Below the pieces are notes generated by a model that was given only the letters and a program-made list of their open reading frames with translations, ran no database searches and was not told the DNA's origin. A stretch of DNA of 16,071 nt from Pinguiococcus pyrenoidosus (taxonomy: Eukaryota > Sar > Pinguiophyceae > Pinguiochrysidales > Pinguiochrysidaceae): assembly GCA_019677205.1 (NCBI GenBank), contig JAAMXY010001060.1, positions 7,873 through 23,943 of the forward strand, read 5' to 3'. Shown piece by piece: positions 1 through 6,191 of the stretch; the stretch's first letter is position 1; the number at the start of each line of letters is the position of its first letter. Both the position numbers and the translations under genes were made by a program.

Positions 1-93
1 GTGGCACGGAGCGAGGCAAGCACAAGGTGCGGGATTCTGCTGGCGGTTTGCGCGGGAAAGGGACGCTCAGGTTTGCTTCCGTCCGCGCTGGGT

Positions 94-212
94 GCGTGGA
101 GCGTGGAGCGTGGTGCGTGGAGCGTGGTGCGTGGAGCGTGGAGCGTGGAGCGTGGAGTGTGGAGCGTGGAGCGTGGAGCGTGGAGCGTGGAGCGTGGAGC
201 GTGGAGCGTGGA
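94..212. repeat. 7-bp minisatellite (GCGTGGA)17
   Basis: Seventeen uninterrupted copies of the heptamer GCGTGGA run from 94 to 212. The variants I see are a terminal T in the third and fifth units (108-114 and 122-128) and GTGTGGA at 157-163. Because 7 is not a multiple of 3, every frame reads the same seven-residue peptide cycle (W-S-V-E-R-G-A), which keeps the frames open and creates spurious ORFs. The variant units cluster at the left end and the right end is homogeneous, the pattern expected of recent copy-number expansion at one side. Confidence 0.95.
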
Positions 213-356
213 GTCGCAACACAACTAAACTTGATCTTTTTGAATTTTAGAAGGAAGAGTAGATGACAAAAGACTTTTGAAGTCATAAGTACATTATGAT
301 GAATGTATATTGTTTCTGCTAGAATACAGATAAAGTACTGTAAGGAAAAAGGAAAA

Positions 357-440
357 GCAGAAATGCAGAAACGCAGAAAATGCAGAGAATGCAGAAAACG
401 CAGATTCGCAGATTTCGCAGATTCGCAGATTTCGCAGATT
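357..440. repeat. 8/9-bp tandem repeat (GCAGAnnnn)10
   Basis: Ten consecutive units beginning GCAGA run from 357 to 440. Unit lengths are 8 or 9 bases: the first five have A-rich ends (GCAGAAAT, GCAGAAAC, GCAGAAAAT, GCAGAGAAT, GCAGAAAAC) and the last five are GCAGATTC or GCAGATTTC in strict alternation. The switch from A-rich to T-rich units halfway suggests two phases of expansion, with the 17-bp dimer of the second half duplicated as a block. No coding role is apparent. Confidence 0.9.
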
Positions 441-1209
441 CCCTGGCCAGGCCCAGCTCGGAGATGCGTCATGCGTCACCATTCCGGGCGCCGTTGCCGC
501 CATGTGGCGCGAAGATCGCAACCCGAATCGTATGCCACGCGCATCTTTGGCGAAAGGCTTCGACTTGCAGTGGACATGCGGACGTCAATTTGATGGGTTC
601 CTTTGTCTGCCAATTCTATTCCTCCGTGCCGTTGCGGCCTGGCCACACATCCTGCAAACAAGGCCGGAATAGGTTCTACGAATGACAGCTCTGCGACTGA
701 CCCCTGCGCGCCTCTGTCAGCCGCAACGGTCGTTCACCGGGCGCTCTTCTTCGCCGCCGTACTTAGCCGTTGCCAATCACCGCGCGTGAGCTGCGCTTGG
801 CCGCACTGTGCGCCGCGAGAGAATCCTTACCAAGGATTCCGTGACGAAAGGCTTCTTATCTCTCCTAATTTTCAGGATTCTGCCGGAGCGAAGCTGACGT
901 CGCCTTGACAAATGAATGTCGTCTATCTTCACGAAAGTGCACACGATTCAGCAACGCGGCAGCTCTCTTCGGCCATACAGTGTGATCGGTCTTGCTGCTT
1001 GGTATTCCCAGGGTATTCCCCCATCAATTAGAGGACCCAAGTTCGGCTTGGCGGGCGAAGCAGCGCCTCAGCTTTTTTTGGACGGCGTTTCCCGAGGAAC
1101 GCAGTTTGAGTGAGCTGCGTGGCTAGATTCGGTTGCGAACGCGCGCGCCCCGGAGAGACCCCCTTGACGACCTTCTCGACGACCCCCACGCATCGCATCA
1201 AAGGACATC

Positions 1210-2435
1210 ATGGCACTCTTCAAGCTCGCGCTGCTGGTCGCGTTCGCGGCGGCCGTGAAGGCCATGGGCCCGTCCGTCTTCTTTGACGAAGATCTCAACC
1301 CGGAGTGCTGCGAGAACGACGTCACGGCGTTGGCCGTCCACCCGAACGCCGACGACGCTCGCGACGCCTTCTTCGACCACCTGGATGGCGTGGCCACCAA
1401 CGGCTTCGAGGAGTTCATGCTCAACGAGGAGACGCCGCTGGACCTGTCCTTCCCGGGCGTCATGGCCACGATTGGCGCCGGGTCCGGCGAAATCGACGGC
1501 GGCAACGACAATGGCCAGTACGCCATCTCCGGAGACCAGTTCCTCAAGACGCAGGAGACCGTCACCATCACCTTCGATACGCCCATCGCCGCCTTCGGCT
1601 TCTACGGCATCGACGTTGGCGACGTGCAGGGACAGCTCACCTTCGTCGCCATGGGCATGGGCGGCGACAAGGTGGAGGTCATCATTCCTCACACGCGCGA
1701 GGAGTCTGACGCCGAGGAAGACCAGAAGCCCAGCGGCAGCGTGCTGTACTTCGGCTTCATCGACACCACCAACCCCTTCATCAGCGCCACGCTCACCAAC
1801 ACGCAGGGATTCCGGGATGTAAGTGGGGCCAACAACCATGGAAGAAGACCAAAGGAGACTCGCTGGCCTCGGTTGCTCACGTCCTTGTCTTCCTCCGTCT
1901 CTCCTCGTCTTGTTCGTTTGGCTGCACCTTCCGTGATGCTCTCTACAGAGGTGAGACCACGACGTCCGCAAGCGACGGAGGCGCTCCGGTGGCTGCGCAA
2001 CTCGGGGCAAGACACGCTAACTCGGTCCATTGACAGGTTTGCGTTCGACAACTTCACCATCGGTACCGTTGAGAACGTCATGGAGTCCGTGGCGCCCTCC
2101 GCGGGGCCGTCTGCCATGCCGTCCGAGGTCATGATCTGCCTGGAAGGCATCACCAACGTGGAGGGCACCGTCTGCTGCTGCGAGAGCTGCGGCGCCTGCG
2201 GTGGCTGCGACTGCGCGGACCTGCCCGGCGGAGACTCGAAGTGCTGCCCGTCCGTCATTGGCGCTCTGGGCATCCCTTGCCTTTTGACTACCGGTACGTT
2301 GCGTGCGTGCGCGCGTGCGTGCGCGCGCAGCCCTGTTTCTCGCGAGGTGCCTGACTCGAGGCTGTCCCTACAGACTGCGGATGCGTCATCGGAAACTACG
2401 TGCCGCCCATTACGGAAGGAGAAGGATGTTTCTAA
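1210..2435 (+). CDS. Secreted Cys-rich protein A, PEP-CTERM-like ectodomain (spliced)
   Basis: Predicted secreted protein of about 309 residues; the function is unknown. Residues 1-18 form a signal peptide (hydrophobic run LALLVAFAAAV, cleavage probably after VKA). Residues 20-230 resemble the beta-sandwich ectodomains of bacterial PEP-CTERM proteins, with the signature AFGFYGIDVGD (from 128), VLYFGFID (178-185) and FAFDNFTIG (from 205). The C-terminal region holds 14 cysteines, including CCCESCGACGGCDC (250-263). Exons: 1210-1818, a proposed 2-nt microexon 1949-1950, 2037-2293 and 2374-2435. Donors are gtaagt, gtgaga and gtacgt; acceptors end ctacag, gacag and ctacag. Without the microexon the second junction is out of frame. 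The unspliced reading frame happens to stay open through both introns, but it loses the DCGC end that paralog B keeps. The ATG has A at -3. The nearest relative is the next gene, so this is a tandem duplication. Confidence 0.8.
1949..1950 (+). other. Candidate 2-nt microexon (AG) in gene A
   Basis: Between exon 1 (ends 1818, phase 0) and the next conserved exon, the only acceptor next to the conserved sequence is at 2036. It leaves one base (G) before the TTT of FAFDNF, so two bases are missing. At 1949-1950 the dinucleotide AG is flanked upstream by a pyrimidine-rich tract ending CTCTCTACAG (acceptor) and downstream by GTGAGA (donor). The flanking introns would be 1819-1948 (130 nt) and 1951-2036 (86 nt, with a GCTAAC branch-like site). 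Including AG gives codon AGG (Arg) between Asp203 and Phe205, which restores the one-residue spacing seen in paralog B (Asp-Val-Phe). The alternative is a 2-bp deletion at the exon start relative to B (GTTTGCG against GTGTTTGCC). Confidence 0.5.
2300..2329. repeat. Alternating purine-pyrimidine tract in gene A intron
   Basis: Thirty bases of strictly alternating pyrimidine and purine, built only from GC, GT and one final A, lie just inside the 80-nt intron 2294-2373 of gene A. Such (GC/GT)n tracts are known to favour left-handed Z-DNA under negative supercoiling. Paralog B has no intron at this position. Confidence 0.9.
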
Positions 2436-2488
2436 GAACCCAAGGCGGCACTCGCCTGCTTTTCCCAGGTCCCAACTATCTTTTGGCA

Positions 2489-2508
2489 TTCCCCAGCTTT
2501 GCGGGGAA
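2489..2508 (+). other. Stem-loop downstream of gene A
   Basis: TTCCCC and GGGGAA form a perfect 6-bp stem around the 8-nt loop AGCTTTGC, 54 bases after the stop codon of gene A. It probably lies in the 3' UTR. A closely similar hairpin occurs on the opposite strand at 6054-6070. A function is not established. Confidence 0.45.
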
Positions 2509-2672
2509 AGTGTGTTCGAGGATTGCTGCCTGAAGCAGATTCCTCGATGTCCTTCGTCATGTATGCTGCGCCTGCGTCGTTCCGTCTATAAAGATTGCAG
2601 AGGTAGTTCACCGAAAACCCTCGATGGTTAAGTAATGGCATGTCCCGTTGCCCTCTTGCGTCGCTCTTGGGC

Positions 2673-2725
2673 CATCCACGCACCATCCACGCACCCTCCA
2701 CGCACCCTCCAGGCACCCTCCAGGC
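2673..2725. repeat. 11-bp tandem repeat, about 4.8 copies
   Basis: Units of eleven bases follow one another: CATCCACGCAC twice, CCTCCACGCAC, CCTCCAGGCAC and a final partial CCTCCAGGC. The units differ by single substitutions that accumulate from left to right. The core TCCACGCA is the reverse complement of the TGCGTGGA found in the heptamer array at 94-212. Confidence 0.9.
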
Positions 2726-3129
2726 GCGCCAAGGTTGGTGACGAAAGCTCGCTGCTCCTGCTGCCCGACGCGCCCGCCCCACCACCACGAGCATGGGGAG
2801 CACCAAAGAGACCTGCCTTGCAGCTCTCAGGACTCTGCGCCATCCCGCCCATGAGATACCACCCACGATCCACCGGAGAGAAGACGTCGGAGCGACGCGG
2901 CAATCCTCGAGGAGGGCAGGCAGCCCCCGCGCTGTTGATCCTTCGCACAAGGTGTGACAGACGGAGCCCTCGAAACGATGGCCGCCGGCGGTGACACCTC
3001 CACCGCCGCCAATGCACCTCGTGATTGGCAGGAGTCGGTCCGTTCCCGGACGCCAAGGGGACGTTGTGCGGAGGAGGAGTTGGGCTGACAGCCCAGGATC
3101 CGCGTCGGACCCGTCGGTGAAGGGCCCGC

Positions 3130-3137
3130 TTTATATG
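3130..3137 (+). promoter_or_regulatory. TATA-like element upstream of gene B
   Basis: TTTATATG is an isolated AT-rich octamer in a GC-rich stretch, 164 bases before the ATG of gene B. Its position would suit a core promoter with a 5' UTR of about 130 bases. This rests on composition and position only. Confidence 0.25.
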
Positions 3138-3301
3138 CGACGGTGATCCGGGCGTTTCGCGCAGTTTCTCAAGTTACGGGAAGTGGTTTTGGAGTTCCGA
3201 GGCTCGAGGCTTGATGTCTGTGACCCTCCGTCTGCCAACCGCTTCGCTGGCTGCGGCGGCGCCGCCGCCGCAAACGTCGCGCGCGCGAGGGCCTGGCAAT
3301 C

Positions 3302-4281
3302 ATGATGCAGGTTCTCTTCGGGCTGCTCCTGGGCCTCCTGTCTGCCAACGCGAACCTGGACATCCTGATCTTCGCCGGCGAGGATCGCAACGACGCGGGC
3401 ACCGTGAACGACGTGGCGCCCTTGCTGGCGCACCCGAATGCCGACGCCGCGCGGGACGACTTCATCAGCAACCTGCAGGGCGTGTCCGTTGAGGACTTCG
3501 AGACCTTCGCGGATGGCGAGGAAGCGCCGCTGACGCTGGTCTTCCCCGGCGTGTGCACCGCGATCCTCGGGTCCGGCGTGGTCCAGAGCACCGTGAAGAA
3601 CGGCCAACACGCCGTTTCGGGAACCAAGTACTTCAAGAGTGACAGCGACTTCACCGTGACCTTCAGCGAGCCTGTCGCCGCTTTCGGCTTCTACGGCGTC
3701 GACATTGGAGACGTGCAAGGCGAGCTCACCCTGAGCAGAACGACCACAGAAGGTCACACAACCGTGGTGCGGGTGCCCCACGAGGTTGACGGCCCCAGCG
3801 GCGGGGTGCTGTACTTCGGCCTTATCGATCGCGAGTCGCTGTTCACGTCGATCACCTTCACCAACTCCGAGGGCCAGCGCGACGTGCGTAGCCAAGCTGC
3901 TTTGCCTTGGAAGGAAGAAGGGTCCTAACGCCGAGTTGTGTCCCCTTGCAGGTGTTTGCCTTTGACGAGTTTGTCATTGGGCTCCTGGAGCACGTCGAGA
4001 TCGCCTCGGAAGCGCCGTCGCCTCAAGCATCCGGGGCGCCGACACCGTTTGAGCTGTGCGCGGACGGCATTCTGAACTTTGACGAGACGGTGTGCTGCTG
4101 CAGGTCCTGCGGCGCTTGCGGCGGGTGTGACTGCTCAGAGCTGCCCGGCGGCGAAAACCTGTGCTGCCCTTCCGCCATCGCGCTGGCTGGCGTGCCGTGC
4201 CTCCTGACCACCGACTGCGGCTGCATTCTGCTTGAAACGACGATTCTCCCGATCGACGCATTCGACGGATGCCTTCGCTAG
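3302..4281 (+). CDS. Secreted Cys-rich protein B, PEP-CTERM-like ectodomain (spliced)
   Basis: Tandem paralog of gene A, 303 residues, function unknown. Exons 3302-3883 and 3952-4281 are separated by a 68-nt phase-0 intron (gtgcgt...cctaac...ttgcag). Residues 1-17 are a signal peptide (LFGLLLGLL core, cleavage after ANA). The middle carries the same ectodomain signature as A: AFGFYGVDIGDVQGEL from 127, VLYFGLID at 169-176, and DVFAFDEFVIG across the splice junction. A linker rich in Ala, Pro and Ser precedes the tail, whose 14 cysteines align one for one with those of A, including CCCRSCGACGGCDC and TTDCGC. There are two adjacent ATGs at the start; both give the same signal peptide. B lacks A's last intron, and the junction is continuous (ACC GAC TGC). 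B converges on the NmrA-like gene. A cell-wall, matrix or ligand-binding role is possible but unproven. Confidence 0.85.
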
Positions 4282-4702
4282 TGCGCCGATCCTAGCCGCG
4301 ACCTGAACCTCTTCATACACCGCTGCGCTTCCGTATCCCAACCCGTGAACGTCCGCTGAGAGCACACGCCATGGATGCGGTGCGACTCCCTTCTCATGGC
4401 CGCTTCTGTGGTCTTTTTTTTTTGTTTTCCCGGGCTTCCGGGAGCGCCCCGTCGCCGCGGAGAGCTTGTGTGTGTGGCCTGTCGCACTCTGCCAAGCATG
4501 TGTGCGGAAGCCATATCGCTGAGCTCCGTTGGGGGAAAGCACGTAGCAATGATGCAGTGCTGTCTTGCAGGAAGGCAGTCTCACGCAGGACTTGGAAGGA
4601 AGATGCCAGACTAAAAATTGAATAGCATAAACCCTACGCAACAATATCCAATCTAATTGCGCAAACCACTCAATCGTTTGCCTCGTTTCGTTTCCCTTTT
4701 TC
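4282..4702. other. Intergenic region between convergent genes
   Basis: This spacer separates the stop codon of gene B from that of the NmrA-like gene on the other strand, so it should hold both 3' UTRs. A T-run lies at about 4416-4425. The part from about 4600 to 4700 is AT-rich, which would suit 3'-end formation of one or both genes. No canonical AATAAA was noticed and no gene is supported. Confidence 0.6.
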
Positions 4703-5677
4703 TCATGCGCTGTCGTCGTCCGCAAACATCGCCTTGTTTGCGTGGCACCACTCGACCGGCGTCATGGCTGGCCTTCCTACTATCTTCTCAAAATCACCAG
4801 CGTCCTGGAGCACCGGATCACCGGCTTCCACTAGCTTGTACAATTCCAGGACCCCGTCGACTTGCCACTCGGGAAGCCCCAGACCCATGAACGCTTCCTT
4901 GGCGGCCTCGTAGGGGACCACGGTGTAGCCGACCTCGGTGCCCAGAGCCTCCGTGAGGCCCTTGCCAATGTCGTTGTACGGCGACGGCGGCCCAGAGACC
5001 ACCACCGTCTGGCCGGTGTACTTGTCGGAATCGTGAAGCAAGGTCGCCGCCGCGACGCCAACGTCCTGGACGGCGACGCTGTTGAGAACAGCTTCCGCGG
5101 GGATCGGGCCGTAGAGCATCTTCTGCCCCTTGACGGAGGCAATGTTGCCCAGCTGGTTGTCCAGGAACATCGGCAGACGCATGATGGTGTACGAGATGCC
5201 GGCTTCCTTGGCCTTGGCCTCGATCGGGGTGAACTGGTCCCCGAACACGGTGCCTTCCTTCTCGGCGCTGCAGACGCTGAGCACGAGGATGTGGCCCACA
5301 CCGGCGCTCACGCAGGCCTCGATGGCGGCCACCGCCAGCTGAGTGCGCTCGATGTGCCCAGGCACCACGATGAAGACCTTGGTCGCGCCCTCCAGAACGG
5401 GGCCCAGCGAGTCCGCGTTGCCCATATCTCCGGCAACAACTTCCACGCCCTGGAGCGCCTTGAGCGGCGCAGCCTTCTCGGAGTCCGGGTTGCGTACCAT
5501 TGCCACGATCTGAGCATCTCGCGGATCCGCCGAGAGGGCGGCAGTGGTGGACTGGCCGACGTAGCCGGAGGCGCCCATGATCACGATCTTCTCGGCCGCA
5601 GCCGAAGCCGTCGTGCCGAAGAGCTTCTCCTTGAGCTTGGAGCCCAAGCCGCTGAGTTTCCGTACGACGCCAGACAT
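4703..5677 (-). CDS. NmrA-like NAD(P)-binding protein (atypical SDR)
   Basis: Intronless gene for 324 residues. The core has the Rossmann nucleotide-binding loop GASGYVG (35-41) after the hydrophobic strand KIVIM. The strand/loop pattern that follows is that of NmrA/quinone-oxidoreductase-like atypical short-chain dehydrogenases: VAMVRNP (NADP-type Arg-Asn after strand 2), VEVVAGDMGNADSL, KVFIVVPG, HILVLSVCSAEK, and a TIMRLPMFLDNQ segment typical of the family. The classical YxxxK pair is not obvious, as is usual for NmrA-type members, which either sense NAD(P) or reduce quinones. The N-terminal 20 residues can form an amphipathic, basic helix and could bind membrane, or belong to an unrecognised targeting peptide. 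The ATG context has A at -3. The substrate is unknown. The gene converges on B and diverges from the TPR gene. Confidence 0.88.
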   Translation of the reverse strand: MSGVVRKLSGLGSKLKEKLFGTTASAAAEKIVIMGASGYVGQSTTAALSADPRDAQIVAMVRNPDSEKAAPLKALQGVEVVAGDMGNADSLGPVLEGATKVFIVVPGHIERTQLAVAAIEACVSAGVGHILVLSVCSAEKEGTVFGDQFTPIEAKAKEAGISYTIMRLPMFLDNQLGNIASVKGQKMLYGPIPAEAVLNSVAVQDVGVAAATLLHDSDKYTGQTVVVSGPPSPYNDIGKGLTEALGTEVGYTVVPYEAAKEAFMGLGLPEWQVDGVLELYKLVEAGDPVLQDAGDFEKIVGRPAMTPVEWCHANKAMFADDDSA

Positions 5678-6191
5678 GTTGTAGAAAGTGCGGCTGCTGG
5701 ATTGAGAGCTGCGGGAGGCACGGCAGGCGACTGTTCACTATCTTCTGGCGGGATCTCCGAGAAGAAACGCGTGCGTGGCCTTTTCCGCCGAAGCGTGGAA
5801 AGCCAGCGAACTCTCCAGATCCCAACGATCTCCAACGAGCACCAATGAGGACGCGAAAGAAAAATCGAGAACTCAATTTCGAAATTCTGGAAGGAAATCC
5901 GGCAGTCGATGTTACCGCAGCTACAGCTACTGTGACATGCTACGGCAAGATTGCGGGAAGAAGGTGCACTCAGCAGTCAGACCGATGTCCGTAACCGAAG
6001 TTGGAGGATTCAGGTACTAGGGTAGAGTACCCGAGCGCCAAGGCTTAAGGTACTCCCCTCAAAGCGGGGAAGAGTGACAGATGGAGCTCCGGCGCCGCGC
6101 TGTCCGCTCTGTCACACAAGCCGCTCGGCCGACCTCCTGATCTTGGCGTTGACCCGATCTGGCCGTTGGCCCGACGGCGCGGGGCGAAAGC
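5678..6191. promoter_or_regulatory. Divergent promoter region, NmrA-like / TPR genes
   Basis: This 514-base spacer lies between the ATG of the minus-strand NmrA-like gene and the ATG of the plus-strand TPR gene, so it should contain both promoters and 5' UTRs. It includes a short inverted repeat at 6013-6031 (GGTACT, 7-base gap, AGTACC), a further GGTACT at 6049-6054, and a CCCC/GGGG stem-loop at 6054-6070. No TATA box is convincing. An upstream non-coding exon of either gene cannot be excluded. Confidence 0.45.
6013..6031. repeat. Inverted repeat GGTACT-N7-AGTACC
   Basis: The two 6-base arms match perfectly and are separated by AGGGTAG. A third GGTACT follows at 6049-6054. The element lies in the divergent promoter region and could be a dimeric factor site or a hairpin in the 5' UTR. 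Six-base arms can arise by chance. Confidence 0.35.

Larger units (their letters stand above)
1..1209. other. Gene-poor left flank with two tandem repeats
   Basis: I recognise no gene here. The open frames are short, lack family resemblance, and the one spanning the minisatellite at 94-212 begins with GTG. An ATG-initiated frame at 916-1113 (65 codons) reads through unremarkable sequence with no motif. The stretch from about 230 to 360 is AT-rich compared with the rest of the window, while 440-1209 is GC-rich and featureless apart from short direct repeats such as the doubled GGTATTCCC near 1001-1019. The last 100-200 bases presumably hold the promoter and 5' UTR of the secreted-protein gene that starts at 1210, but no TATA-like box stands out. 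Confidence 0.6.
2436..3301. other. Spacer between paralogs A and B
   Basis: The region contains the 3' UTR of A and the promoter of B; I see no gene. It holds a stem-loop at 2489-2508 (TTCCCC / GGGGAA, 8-nt loop), an 11-bp tandem repeat at 2673-2725, a TATA-like TATAAAG at 2587-2593, and another AT-rich TTTATATG at 3130-3137. Open frames on both strands across 2430-3060 are low-complexity Pro/Arg/Ala readings of GC-rich sequence without family resemblance. A GCGGCGGCGCCGCCGCCGC palindrome-like run near 3255-3273 lies shortly before the start codon of B. Confidence 0.6.

Noticed and set aside
1-266. Open frames encoding a WSVERGA-repeat protein
   Set aside because: They are by-products of the 7-bp minisatellite, which is open in all three frames; the first begins with GTG and none has a non-repetitive protein-like part.
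357-440. CRISPR-like array
   Set aside because: Units are 8-9 bases with no spacers; the same holds for the arrays at 94-212, 2673-2725 and 11270-11332, and the DNA is eukaryotic.
916-1113. ATG-initiated 65-codon frame upstream of gene A
   Set aside because: Short, no recognisable domain, and its composition does not differ from surrounding non-coding sequence.
1198-2010. Long minus-strand frame (270 codons) across gene A
   Set aside because: Antisense shadow of the GC-rich exon 1; it has no family motif, whereas the + strand shows a signal peptide and a conserved paralog.
2489-2508. Rho-independent terminator after gene A
   Set aside because: The hairpin is not followed by a T-run and the gene is a spliced eukaryotic gene, so a bacterial terminator does not apply.
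1210-2631. Gene A as one unspliced 473-residue protein
   Set aside because: The frame is open, but translated introns are low-complexity and the C-terminus loses the DCGC end shared with B; strong splice signals are present.
3131-3895. Minus-strand frame (254 codons) opposite gene B
   Set aside because: Same type of antisense shadow as in gene A; the similarity between the two shadows follows from the duplication of the sense genes.
4818-5876. 352-codon frame overlapping the NmrA-like gene
   Set aside because: It is a shifted reading of the same minus strand, with Arg/Gly/His-rich low-complexity translation.
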